NCBI GenBank assembly: GCA_963930645.1
Contig: OZ005648.1
Coordinates: 249,341,436-249,405,435, forward strand
Source: Salticus scenicus
Taxonomy: Eukaryota > Arthropoda > Arachnida > Araneae > Salticidae
Reading direction: 5' to 3'
Length of the DNA stretch: 64,000 nucleotides
Made by a program: the position numbers and the translations under genes. The notes beneath the pieces were generated by a model. The model was not told the origin of the DNA. It made no database searches and saw nothing but the letters and a program-made list of their open reading frames with translations. Positions 22,623 through 34,417 of this stretch are shown piece after piece. Within the stretch, counting starts at the first letter, position 1. Each line of letters begins with the position of its first letter.

Positions 22623-22845
22623 CCCTTTGCGGCGCAAGACAATTCGGATCATTTAAATTATACTGCCACCGGAATTCATGAACTGAATTAAACTAAAAGA
22701 AATTTTAAAATTTAAGGATAAAAAAACCGGCCTTTTCTGATATGTTATAAACGTAAATTTTTTCTAAAAATTTTCCGGGATGAATTTTTGCAGCTGTATC
22801 TTAAATTTTGCGTCCTTGCAGCGAGGACGCCGCGCGTTTAAGGGG
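22623..22845. mobile_element. TTAA-flanked MITE, piggyBac-like
   Basis: TTAA at 22619-22622 and 22846-22849 flanks a 223-bp segment. Its ends CCCTTTGCGGCG and, inward from the right, CCCCTTAAACGCGCGGCG match imperfectly. A CCC-start with TTAA target is typical of the piggyBac superfamily. The GC-rich ends stand out from the surroundings. No transposase. Confidence 0.55.
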
Positions 22846-22849
22846 TTAA

Positions 22850-23540
22850 TACTGAGATTTTTCAAACAATTTTATTTAGGTGTTTGAATTTTCTAATATC
22901 AATTTCAGTCATTTTGATTTCTTTTATAAAACCTTTTTAAAGTTTTTATGATAATGGTAATCATTATAATAAAAATGTACAGTATCATATAAAATTAGGC
23001 TCTAAAATACCATAAATAGTAAATTCGCTTAGTTATGGTGATAGTTACATTTTACATTAATGCTAGTAACAACTCAATTTAAATCATTGTTAATTTGTTT
23101 CTATTCCTTTAGTATATGGTTAATTATAATTTCACTATTAAATATATGACTATTTTAATTTTCATCTTTCATTCCCAGATATTTTTCATGGAGGTGCAGC
23201 ACTATACAGATTTAGAATCATTGTAATAAAAAAATAGAGACGAAAATGCAAATTTAGTATATATAGATGTAAAAATATGTTTTGTATCATATTTCACTTA
23301 TGGTAATTTTAAATTGAAAAACTATCAATGTACAGCATTGTTATAATAACAATATAATAATATATTTTCTTTGTTTCAAGGTATAATTTACTTTCTGTCT
23401 TTTATTATTTTTCAGATTATTGGCATTTGCAAATACAAGTTAGACAAGTTCAACAATAACAACACAATCCACATTATCTTTAAATACAAAGACTAAAAAA
23501 AAAAAAAAAAAGAAAAAGAAAAGAAAAGAATTCTATCCTT
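22850..23540. other. AT-rich stretch ending in an A/AG microsatellite
   Basis: No gene. Near 23495-23530 an A17 run is followed by GAAAAAGAAAAGAAAAGAA. Confidence 0.6.
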
Positions 23541-23830
23541 AGTGTCCGAAAAGACATGAAGAAGATGGGAGGGTGTAGAAAAGCGACCTTCATCGTTTTG
23601 CGCCGCGGTTATAAATGAGACCTTATCCCCCTGCGCACATAAATGCGAGTGTTGGGGGGCTTATCGCGGCTCAACCGCTGATCTTTTAAACTTTAACAAT
23701 GGCGTAGCTCGTATATCAAAACTCGGGACCCGCGCCCTTTTGTCGGCTTTGCGCCCCGTATTAAAAGGAGAAAGATGTGTGCGTGTGTGTGTTAGATTGT
23801 CATTTTTTTTATCGCCCCTTCTTCGAGTTA
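23541..23830. promoter_or_regulatory. GC-rich, CpG-rich island; candidate regulatory or conserved element
   Basis: My count gives about 52% GC over 23581-23760 (94 of 180 bases), against mostly AT-rich flanks. It has many CpGs (TTTTGCGCCGCGG, TTATCGCGGC, GGGACCCGCGCCC, TTGCGCCCCG) and a TATA-like GGTTATAAATGAG at 23607-23619. No repeat, no TIR and no domain-bearing frame. It could be a promoter, enhancer or conserved non-coding element; a lone untranslated exon is also possible. A 78-codon plus frame (23740-23976) overlaps it without recognisable content. Confidence 0.4.
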
Positions 23831-25474
23831 TAGCCTTACAGGGTTACAAATTTTTGAAAGAGTTTCAGAGACTATTTGGCAGAAATTTAAGAAAAACTTA
23901 TTCAAAATTGGCGAAGTTGTCGTTGCGTATGGTATTGATATATTTTTCCCTTTTTCTTTCATTGGTTTCTTTATAGTAAATGGTTCCTTCCTAATTGAAT
24001 TACGAATTTTCATAGACAGTATTAAAAATTTTACTTTTTATTGATTTTTATAAATTCATAAATAAGTATAAGAATTAAATTTATGTATTAGAGCGTAGAG
24101 CGAACTTTATGTCATGTCCAAATTCAGTTTTCATAACATTCAACATTCTGTTAAATTGGAATTTAAGATATGAAATTTTTACTGCTTCTTCAATTTACAA
24201 AACAATAGCCAATATGTGGACGTTTTTTAGCGGTCAAATAATAACATTAAATGCAGAAATTGATACAGATATTTCTAGAATATTTAAAAATAATAATCAT
24301 CTTTGGTCCCATTAATGTATAATGATTGTGAAGAAGAAGATTTGAAGTTGAGGATTTGTAGATGGCCGTTGGTTATAGGAATTTACTTTATAAAAACAGT
24401 TTCAGAATTCTTGCGAAGTGTCCAAATAATAACACAGGAATCGTTAATCCAAATAAACAGGCATTTTCTTGTAGATATTATGATGAAATTCTTATATACG
24501 AATTGTTGACTTTTTTAACACAGCTACAGGTGACCATATAAGCATTTTATTATAAAAATAGAAGGTAGAAATGGGATATTTGAATAATTTGGAGTGGGAG
24601 CCCAAAACGATGACTTCACTGGTTAAGACATGATGATGAAGTGACGCTTCGATTTCTTGATTAATTTCGCCAGAGCTCTAGTCGACGCCAAATTCAAAAA
24701 GTAGAGAAAAAATGGTTGTAATAATGTTGCGTATAAATACGTATAATTTTTGAAAAGGTTACCACATGATTATAATTCAAACAGTCCTCACTAAACGCCA
24801 AAACGTGCCATGAGAACCCGGAACTTTTGAGCAAAATTAACACACCATTTTATGAGACAAGGAATCCACTTATGGCGACAAAACTGCATTTATTTGTAAG
24901 ATGAAAAGAAACCGAATTAGGAAAAGTCAAAACAAGCTATTGTAGATCTGCATTAACGTTAAAGAACGAATAATATGTGATGAAAGATTTCGATAGAGTT
25001 GCAATAAGCAAAAGATACATATGTGGGAAGAGGGAGGATGTAAGAATTTCAAGAACATACTGTATGATAATTTAAGTTGCAATTTAGAGGTCTTAAAAAT
25101 GTATTCGTTAGTTTAATTTTTCTTTTCGTTTTAATATGATAATATATTTTTTAGAATATGTGATAATCGACATCACAATGATGGTAAATTTGACTGATTT
25201 CGATAATTTCATTATAACTAAAAATATAATTAATTAATTAACAAATAAATATATAAAAAGAAAGAAAGAAATAGATTTAATATCTCATTGAATTTAAAGG
25301 ATTATACTTCACAATCTTTAAAAATGTACAGGAAAAAAGTTTAGAAAAGTTTTTCGAATTTCTGAAAAACACCTTCTTTCTAAATTTTGTAAATGATTCT
25401 GTTTGTGATTAGTTGGAATCAATTAGTTCAATCTCATGAAAGAATAAAATGACTGCAAATTTACTTTTTGATGA
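23831..25474. other. Unassigned stretch
   Basis: Short frames of 61-68 codons (24109-24315, 24303-24509, minus 23828-24013) have no recognisable domains. The segment 24590-24720 is somewhat less AT-rich than the rest but carries no identifiable feature. Confidence 0.5.
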
Positions 25475-26010
25475 TTACTTGATAGAAATATGTATTACAT
25501 GATAATATATCTACATGATTTTTCTCTCCAGATATATTCACAAACGTAACACCTTTACATTGCCATAGTTATAAGGATGCTTTTCCTTTGTTTAATTTTT
25601 TATTATTATTATGATTATTATTATCACTAATAATTATAATTATCAAGAAGTACTTTGGGTACATACAGTTTTTATGTTTTGTATTATGACTCTTGGTAAA
25701 ATGTTTAAACTTAATGACAATGTAAATATGATAATTACAAAAGTTGTAGTATCCCACCAAAATTAATTTTTAATGGTTACTTGATAGATATGCATTTCTA
25801 AATGGTTTTTCTCTCCAAGTATAGTCACGAATGTAACACCTTTACTATGCAATAAATAAATAGATTAATTTCTTTCTTTCATCTTTTTTTCTATTATTAT
25901 TATTATTATTATTATCACTAATATTTATAATTATCAAGAAGTATTTTAAGCACATACACTTTTTATGTGTTATTCCCTTTGATAAAATGCTTAAGATTCT
26001 TAAATTATTT
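25475..26010 (+). repeat. Two tandem copies of a ~302-bp repeat
   Basis: TTACTTGATAG starts at 25475 and 25777. Each copy then has TTTTTCTCTCCA(A/G), a GTAACACCTTTAC word, an ATT microsatellite, and TTATAATTATCAAGAAGTA followed by TTTTTATGT. Copies have diverged mainly in the ATT run length. Confidence 0.85.
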
Positions 26011-26806
26011 TCAAATCACTTAATAACATAATTAAATATTTTTGAATGTGATATTTATTAATTATTAAGGCGAAATGATTCCGAAACGTATGCGCTAATT
26101 ATCCCAAATAACATTTTTTGAAAGTATGAAATTAATCAGTAAAAACAATTCTCTGTAGTATGTTGAAGATGTTTTTCTTTTGAATAATTAACAATAAAAT
26201 TACACGCCATGATCAAAATATTCTAATTTTATAATTGAAAAAAAAAGAAAAAAAAAATTACTAAAATTAGTTAACTTTTAAAATAACTCGATGAATTTAG
26301 TGCTACCCTTTAACGATATATATGCATTTTCGTACGCGATTTCCTATATAACTTTAAAAAGCATATGCACAAATCAAAACGTACGTAATAGTTATCAAAA
26401 TTAATCTCTTTAAAAAATTAATGTACTTTTATACATGGAATATATTTTTTATCTTTAAAAATATACACTTGCATCAAATGATGTGTAATAGATGTCCAAA
26501 TTGCATTCTTCTGAAATTATCTGAAAGTTTTTGTCATTTCTAATTATTTAACATGTGCAGAGATCAACGTAATTTTTTATATACACACTTTTTCGTACGC
26601 ACTTTAAAAGGTAACTCTTCAATAAAAACGTTTATGATAGTCGTCCATATTACGCTCTTTTGAAAATACTAAGAGTTTATAGTCATTAGGCTTTGAGTAA
26701 CAAGCATTATTTTCGTTTTTTCTCTGGAATGTTTTTATTTTATTTATTTGCTTGTTTTGTTTTTAGTTTCTTTTTTAGAATTTCGATTAATATCTATTTA
26801 TATATA
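26011..26806 (+). repeat. Decayed tandem array, left part
   Basis: Worn copies of one unit: CATCAAATGATGTGTAATAG with GTCCAAATTGCATTCTTCTG and TGAAAGTTTTTGTCATTTC (26466-26545), a second copy at about 26615-26695, and TTTCGTACGC at 26329 and 26592. The array continues at 28227-28720 beyond the Helitron. A 65-codon plus frame (26693-26890) spans the junction and is not a gene. Confidence 0.6.
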
Positions 26807-28226
26807 CTAGTATCGCCCAGTGGTCGAAACTCGACCATTTTTTTTTTTTTTTTCAAAGCGAGCCAAAGAAAAGTTATTGCCTTGTCCTAAACGGAATGCA
26901 ATTGCAACACAGCTGCGGCAATTGTTTGCCGATATTCACTCTAACTGAATCAGCAGAGTTTTACTTAATATAACTATTTCTCTCTGTAGATGTTATCCTT
27001 TCCTGAAATGAGAGAAAATCGCAACGTGAAAGCGCCCCTTGTTGTGTGATACAGCCCAGAAGCTAATAGGTACCATGTCAAACCAAGGCCCAACGAAGTA
27101 TCAAATTCTGTTTAAATTAATTCGATTGGTTCAAAAAGTACAGTGTTTGGAAAAAAAAAAGATATTTTTCAAAACTGGTCGAATTGACTTCGGGAAATTT
27201 CAAACCGTGTAACTTTATCGAAAACCGAAAATCTAAAACTTTTCTGAATCTTATATTTTCTACTTATATATGCAGAGGGAAAAAAAAATAAAAATAAGTA
27301 GTCAATTTCACTTAATAAAATGCAAGGAAATCTCAAAACGTGTAAATTCGCCGAAATCCGGAAATCAAAAGTTTTTATGTATCTTCTACTTGCTTCTTCT
27401 ACCCACAAAAGCTAGCAATAAAGACACTTTTTTAAAAAATAAGTAGCCAATTTCAGTTAATTGAAACGTAAAGAAAGCTCAAAACATGTAAATTCAGCAA
27501 AAAACGGAAATCGGAATTTTTTCCGTATCGTCTACTTATACATGCAGCAGTTAGTAACAAATCCATTTTGCTTTTATTTAGTATATTAGTTGAATATTTA
27601 TTGTTTAAATATCACCCTTTGAAATGAAATGTTTATGTTTACATTCAAAACTCGAAGTTTGCCATTTTTTTTCTGGAGTTTTGTGATTTTAAATTAAAAT
27701 TTTATCAATTTTACTGAAAAAATATTTCAATCAAATACATGTAGACAGTAACTTATATATAACTATACCCAATATCGGAATTAAAATCGGCAGATAATTT
27801 CCGTTATTTTTTAATAATTTTTTACAAAAAATCCAATGGACGATTTACATAGAAAATCTTTTTCATGGCTCCATGGTCAGACAGTGACGTCATCAGTTCG
27901 CTTGCATATAGTGATGCTACATTATACAAATTACTGTGTCTATGGTTTTATTTGAGCTTTATGAAATTGCCAGATTTAACAACTTTCTAATTTTAGGTAT
28001 TTTTTAATGTAAAGGAATACGTGTATAAAAGGGAAAAATGGGGGAAAATGCATAAAAAATAAATCTATTTTTAAATACCTTCTTGACATCGTAAGAAAAT
28101 AATATTTGTATTCGCACCTTCCGGCTAACCATACCTTTCGAATGATACCATTTTCAACCCTCTACTCCCATAATTAATATGTTAAAAAGGGACTACAAAT
28201 TTTATGCTTGCCTATTAATATATAGA
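26807..28226 (-). mobile_element. Non-autonomous Helitron, 1.42 kb
   Basis: Read on the minus strand, the element begins TCTATATATTAATAGGCAAG (5' TC, preceded by A) and ends with the stem-loop GGTCGA-GTT-TCGACC, then ACTGGGCGATA and CTAG, followed by T. This is the Helitron arrangement: 5'-TC, a short 3' hairpin about 11 bases from CTRR, insertion between A and T, no terminal inverted repeats and no target duplication. No Rep/helicase frame is present, so it must have moved by rolling-circle enzymes supplied elsewhere. It contains a three-copy minisatellite (27150-27560) and has split a decayed tandem array. Confidence 0.8.
27150..27560 (+). repeat. ~133-146-bp minisatellite inside the Helitron, 3 copies
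   Basis: CAAA(A/C)C(G/A)TGTAA starts at 27201, 27334 and 27480. Each unit then has an AAA(A/T)C(C/G)GAAATC-like word, a TCTACTT(A/G) word and an AATAAGTAG(T/C)CAATTTCA word. A 79-codon minus frame (27169-27408) is a by-product. Confidence 0.8.
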
Positions 28227-28720
28227 TATATATATAAAAAAAATGTAATTTTTAAAATAACTTAAAAACTTTTCATCTATCATGTACTATGTATATCTTT
28301 TTTTGTACTTCTTTTCAATCGGTAAAAAAAAAGAAAGAAAAAGAAGCATACATTTGGATCAAATGCTATGAAGAGTCGTCGAAATTGTATGCTTTTGAAA
28401 AAATATTTGAAAGTTTTAGTCATTTCACGCCCTTTGACATACATAAATTTTAATTTATTTTATTTTATTTTATTTTTTATTAGAAAAAAAAGGCTATTTT
28501 TTAAAATATTTTGATAATATTTCAGTTTCCTATACTATGTATAGGAATTTTATGATTAGGAATTATTATGATTTCCTATACTATCCATGCACGATTTTTT
28601 TAATATGAATTTCAAAAAAACATTTCACTTGAATGAAAACTCATCTAATATTTGCCCAAATTTAATGTATTTTAAAAAAATATGAAAAAGCTTCAGTCAT
28701 TCATTCCACGTCATTTCATG
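28227..28720 (+). repeat. Decayed tandem array, right part
   Basis: It continues the array cut by the Helitron: GGATCAAATGCTATGAAGAG, TGAAAGTTTTAGTCATTTCA (28349-28435) and a further worn copy at about 28620-28710. It also holds AT-rich runs including (TTTTA)n near 28455-28480. Confidence 0.55.
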
Positions 28721-28759
28721 AACATTATTCTTGTTTTTCCTTTTAAAACAGCGACAGCA

Positions 28760-29130
28760 AAATAAAAGACTAATATGCTGTGATATAAAGCCAAATGCGG
28801 CGCTTCTTTTCTCCTACACTTCGTTATGGGACATGTGGCAGAGGGTTGTAATATGAGTGATTTGTAGCTGTTTTCCTGTGCGGTGGCGTTAAGATGAAAG
28901 ATGAAATGAAAGCTGCTGACATTATTAGAGTGACATAGATACAGCAAGGCGAAAATATGCGCCGGCTAGCAGCTAAAGAACGGAAAACGAAATTTTCCCG
29001 ATGGAGTCGGATAGGATTTCGGAGAATTAAGTCGGCAGTACTACACTGTAATAGAGAGGGATTCTTGTAGATCTTTTGATCCTTTCGTATACCTAAAAGC
29101 TCATTTAAATGGCGCAAAGAGTTTTCGTAA
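28760..29130. promoter_or_regulatory. Higher-complexity island; candidate conserved element
   Basis: About 45-47% GC by rough count near 28801-28860, with no homopolymer runs, no repeat match and no TIR, set in AT-rich repeats. Words such as GTGCGGTGGCGTTAAG, GCGCCGGCTAGCAGC and ATTTAAATGGCGC are distinctive. Two overlapping minus frames (78 and 97 codons, 28711-28947 and 28824-29117) show no recognisable domain. It may be a regulatory element or an unannotated exon. Confidence 0.35.
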
Positions 29131-29690
29131 TGAAAAGCGTGTTGTTTGAATTACATTTATAATTGTGGTATTTTTAATTTACGATATTGAAGCAATGTAT
29201 TTAATAATAGATATATATATATTAAATGATTACGATATTAAATTTGATTAATACTAATGAAAATTATTAGTAAATAAAAATTCATGAATAAATAAAGAAG
29301 GGAAAGGAATCTTGTCTTTCTAAATTGAAATATTAGCTTTTACAATTGGTTAACATTAAATAAAATATGATAATGATACCGACTTCTTTTTTTTTTTTTC
29401 CCTTAAGAAAAAAAGTTAAAAGTTGATGGTGGTTGGTTTTAATGTTCGTTTTAAAATTAGATGCATGTAAAAATAAAATAATTAAAATTACTTAAAGTAT
29501 TCTAAACGTATTGACGAAATTGACAATCTTATTGACAATTTAACTGACAATATGTATTGTCATTTATCTAATTGATGATGATATGTATGAAATTTGTGTA
29601 CCAAACAGTATGAAATAATGAATCTTAAACAAACAAACAAACAAAAATCTATTTGTAACTTTTCTTTCTTTCTTTCTTCTTCTTCTTCTT

Positions 29691-29722
<32 letters not shown>

Positions 29723-30955
29723 TCAATTCAGAAACAACTTATTTTTCAAATAAATAAATAAAAGACCATAAACGGTTTCAAAGTATGTAGTTATTACGAT
29801 TTTTGTAAATGTCATACTAATAATTTTTAAGTTTATTCGCGAAAAAATAAATTCATGCTCTCAGAAAGAGGATGATTTAGATCTCACAATAAAGCAGTAT
29901 AAGATTTTCTCAGCGCATATCAAAATCATGAAGGTTTTGCTTATCTAAAATTGTGTTGTTTTCTTATATATGTTTCTTTAGACTTTCCTTCATATTGAAT
30001 TTCAAACCTTTGGTTAATATTTGTCAATATCACATTATTGCTATTGCCATTAATAAAGTAGTTGCATAATGCATGCAATTATTTGATCTGATTTCTTTTA
30101 AACAAACCGTATTAAATTATGTTCTGGCATGCTTTTGAATAAATATTTTTGGATTATATTTAATGTTGTAGAACCTTAAGTGCTTTGAAATCTTTTTTTT
30201 TTTTTTTTAATATTCATTTAATTTTTTCATTAAATTTCATTAAATTTCATCATTTTTTAACATTCTGGAGAACTAGTACTATGTTACTTGATGCTTTACT
30301 TTACACGATGTTTAAGAGGAAACGTCGCCTGATGATTCTCATACATGAATCTCGCCGTATAGTACCAAAGTTCATACTCAAAAAATGTCCTATCTAAAAC
30401 TATATGTTAAATTCTCTATTTACACATAGTGTAGTTATAAATAAAACTTCCAGTAAGCGCGACTTCTTGTAGCCCAAATGGATTGTGAATCACCATTAAA
30501 ACTGGTATCTACACGCTTTCGGAGATGTTCTTCAGCAATTTCAAAATGCAATTTTTATTTTAAAAAATGTCTACTAAGTGACACATTAGATAGAATATTA
30601 GAAACTATAACAAATTAAGTGGTATAAAAACATTAATCATTTAATCACTAGTTGTTGTTTTTTTAATCTTTTTTACGTCATTCCATTTCTAAACTAGTTG
30701 GCATAAGTGGTCTTTGCCGAATTCCCCGTTATATGTATGTTCTCATAAATTTCTAGTACAAGATATGTTAAGTGAAGTGAATTTGATCGATTGTTCGACA
30801 TGGTGACGGACTAAAATACCCTACCTTAAAAATTACTCACCGTTCAGTTCGATGCATTTACCTATCTAATTTATTTATTTTATAAGGATCAGTTTCGTAG
30901 TTTAGTTTCATGCAATTCCGTGCTATTTCCAATGCAATAATCCCCAGAATACTAA
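29131..30955. other. AT-rich stretch with simple repeats
   Basis: Includes (AAAC)n near 29630, (CTTT)n/(CTT)n at about 29662-29690 and (AT)n at 29690-29713. A 70-codon plus frame at 30185-30397 starts in a T run and has no domain. Confidence 0.6.
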
Positions 30956-31365
30956 GTTTTAAGATGTATCTTCAGTATTCTCACTGGTACTTTAAAAGTG
31001 GTCTGTTATCTTTAAGATGAAAATATTCCCCAAAATGGACGTTTATGTGAATTTTTGCCCTATTCTAGCATGTTAAAAATTACTTAAGTTTGAAAATAAT
31101 TTACGAAGTTTTCAATGTTGAATTTTCATAGTTAATTATGTTTATGTCAGCATCATAATTGATATTTTAAAGCTGGTCTGACATCATTACAGTAAAATAT
31201 TCCTCTTAATGTACGTTTACGCGAAAATTTGCCCTATACTCACATGTTAAGAAAATCGTAAATTTCGAATAATTTATGAATTATGAAGTTTTAAATTAGA
31301 ATGTTACAAATTAACAGGGTTCTTGTCAGTGCCATATGTAATATTTTAAACTGGTTCTACCTCTC
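30956..31365 (+). repeat. Three diverged tandem copies of a ~176-bp repeat
   Basis: TTTAAA(A/G)(G/C)TGGTCTG at 30991 and 31167 and TTTTAAACTGGTTCTAC at 31344 mark steps of about 175-179. In the first two, AAAATATTCC, TGTGAATTTTTGCCCTAT / CGCGAAAATTTGCCCTAT and CATGTTAA(A/G)AA follow at the same distances. Confidence 0.8.
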
Positions 31366-32050
31366 TAGGATTGTTTGACCTTGAGATACCGTCTACACAG
31401 ATTAATAAGTTAGCACACTAACACACTAACAGACGCACTACAGACGGACACCTTATCAATGTTGCCATTTTGGATTACTCACATTTCAAAACGTGTAAAA
31501 CAATGAGAAACCTAAAATCGAAAATTTTTACTATTGTCTAAGTTTTTCACACCTATAGTATGATGGAAAGCTAAACATTTCTATTTTTTAATGCAAAACG
31601 CCATCTTGGGGATATTCGAAAACAAATATCTGTTTGATAAGTTTATATTTTATCAAATGTAATAAACAAAGGATTAAAATTGTGTTCATTAAATTTTTCT
31701 TTGAAATGTATAAACATTTTATTTAGAAATATATAATCAAAATACGTCTCTCAGCATTTTACCAAATGTTACATTAGGGTACATTTAAAATTTTATGAAT
31801 GATAAAGAATTCAAAATAAACAGCTTAACGTTTCTTAAATATTAACTACAATAATCCGCATGAATCGGTTCTCTATTTCAGTATAATATATAAATTATAT
31901 AGATATCATTCACAAAAGAAAATGTTTCAACTTTCCAACACCATCTGCTGCTTTCTAATATATAGTCACAACCAAAATTCACCTCTTGAGCTTTCCAAAT
32001 CATTTAATCCCGACATTTATCACACGTGAAGTTTGTTCGGAAACAACATT
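31366..32050. other. Stretch with a relative of the Helitron inner repeat
   Basis: TTTCAAAACGTGTAAAACAA at about 31484 and the following AAATCGAAAATTTTT resemble the minisatellite inside the Helitron at 27150-27560. An ACACTAACACACTAACAGAC run lies at about 31416-31435. No gene. Confidence 0.45.
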
Positions 32051-32524
32051 TGTTAGTGGTTCAAAGGTCACATAAAATAACATATATCTATCTCCCTCAC
32101 TCTACATTTCAACACTCGTTTATTGATTCCAGCGCATAAGTTAACGTTAACACTATAAGTTACTTGACTTACATTTTCTTCTCCATTGCCAAACATTAAA
32201 CTATTCAACAAATTCACCATCGCATGGGCTAACCTTTTATAACTCGCTGCAAACAAACACAAACGTGGATTCCCTCCCCTTCCATACTCTACCAAAACAC
32301 AAACATGACCGATACAGCTTGCAGTGGCGAGCCACTTTATATATGAACACAATGGGCAATATTTTGGCACACTGCAGCTGACCACTCGTCCAAATGGACT
32401 GTGGACATGATGAATGTTGATTATTGTTCGTAGGGGGTGGAATTCTAGCGCTACGAATGTCACGTGATTTGATGGATTGACCTATCCATCTTGTGGTTCA
32501 TGACTCTTATGCCTTATTGTTACA
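32051..32524 (-). mobile_element. LTR of an LTR retrotransposon, probably a 3' LTR
   Basis: On the minus strand the 474-bp segment starts TGTAACAATAAGG and ends CCACTAACA (TG...CA). It holds a TATA-like CATATATAAAGTGG at 32334-32345 and an AATAAA at 32119-32124, the order U3-R-U5 expects. A 16-base polypurine tract abuts its 5' end. The segment is visibly less AT-rich than its flanks. No reverse transcriptase or integrase is readable further along. A 131-codon minus frame (32068-32463) covers most of it and looks like chance reading of LTR sequence. Clade not determined. Confidence 0.6.
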
Positions 32525-32540
32525 TTCTCCTCTTTTTTCC
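32525..32540 (-). other. Polypurine tract next to the LTR
   Basis: Minus strand GGAAAAAAGAGGAGAA, 16 purines ending exactly at the LTR start. In LTR retrotransposons this primes plus-strand DNA and marks the 3' LTR, so internal element sequence, now eroded, would lie at higher coordinates. Confidence 0.6.
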
Positions 32541-34385
32541 TATGCGTTTCACAAAGAGGAATATCCGCTTATGGTCCCCCAAAAATGGATTCTCTATTAC
32601 AAATTTTTTAGGAATATGTTATTGTTATGATGCTAAACATGACTTATAAGAATGAAATATGCGGGGGGAAAATGCTGAGTTAATATAATTAGTATTTGAC
32701 CTTATTGCGGTGCAGATTTTTTTTTTCTCTTTTAGTTCTCTCTCTCTCTTTCTTTTTTTAATCCACAATGTAAGAATACAAAACTAAACTGTGGTTGACA
32801 GAAACTGTAAAATTCTGATAAATTACATTTTTTTCAGTTACTCGATATTTTTTTTAACTGTAGATTTAAAGTCACCTATCAGAAAGCGTCAAGGTTAGAC
32901 ACACCCGATAACAAACCCGATAACATATGGGTAAATGTGCCCCATTATAATTTAATACATGAAACATACTTTTTTTAAATTTCGTTTTCACATTTAGAAA
33001 ATTCACGACCGCTAAATACATCCTTCTTTTACACAAATTGACATATTTTTTAGATTTCACAAGATTTTAATTTTTTTTTTTCAAGAAAAAAATATTCAAT
33101 TTTAGGAAAGATTACTAGTATTTGAAAGAAATTAAATAATACTGTAAGAAAATAAGAAAGGGAGAACCTGTCCAATTTGGAATATTGTTTAATATTGTAT
33201 CATGAACTCTAAAATCAGATCTTTGAAGATTCCACTGACAATATGATGATAGTGTGATGTAGTAACACATATATTGTTTTAACTTTGTACTTTAATTGTG
33301 ATTTTTTTAACGTTTAATGAAATAATTTACATGTGATTAAATCTAACTAAACCTTTAATAGCTATTCAATTCTTCAAGAAGATAAAAAATATATATGATA
33401 GGAAAAGAATATCTTATTCTAAGCAAAATCTCATGATTTCTTAATCTATAAATACCATATGACTTATTTTATTTTTGGTTTTTCCAATTCAAAAGCATTT
33501 CTGCAACGTATTACTTTTAATCATATAGTCAAAATATCCAAAATAACGTATTGGGAATTATTATTAAAAATTAACCTGTTCCTCCAATCGACCGTTATAA
33601 ATTGTAGTTTGATGGCTGCTGTTATTCATTAAAGATCCCTTGTCGGATAAGTCGGACAGTTCCATCTTTGAAGCATGTGCAGTTTATTTTTTTCTCAAAA
33701 TAAAATTTGGCAAAATTAGAGGGTTACTATTTAAAAGACTCCTGATCAATGTATTCAAAATTATTAAGTAGATAATGTAAAACGTATCTTGAAACATTTT
33801 TTTAATACGCACCTGTGGTGAATGAAATGTATGTCACAATGTAACTTTGCTTTTGGAATTAATTCAAAATTCCCATTATTCTCTTCTGATCGATCCTTCG
33901 ATGAAGAAGCTAAAAGTGTGATCTAATAAAAATATTTGATAACGGGGCACCTTCTCTTTCTTTTTATGTAGCATCATAAATAAAGAAATTTATGCATAAG
34001 CTTATAAATTAAGTTCTTTTTTATTAATTTCTTAAAGTTGCATTGGAGAAGAATGTATTCGCGTAATTCACGTTCATTGCATATTGCTTATTGAAGTGTA
34101 CACATACCTCATGGTGCATTTAAATTCAAGCACATTTGAAACAATGAAAGGCATAACACAATTTCAAGTACACTTTGAACAGTTTCTTAATATAGCACCG
34201 AATACACTCGAATTCATTAGAGTGGCCCTAAAATTGAATGGAGTTATGCTTTTCATTCAATATTCTATATGAAAGATTATATATATATATATATACGAAT
34301 GAACCATTTACAATTTGTTCTAGGTCAACAAAACTTTTCAAATAATATTCCCGAATGATATACAAACCCAAAATACCAAATTTGG

Positions 34386-34417
<32 letters not shown>

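Noticed and set aside
28711..29117. Two overlapping minus frames (78 and 97 codons)
   Set aside because: Different frames over the same island, neither with a domain; the island is listed as a candidate conserved element instead.
32068..32463. 131-codon minus frame
   Set aside because: It lies inside the LTR and shows no retroelement or other domain; LTRs often have chance open frames.
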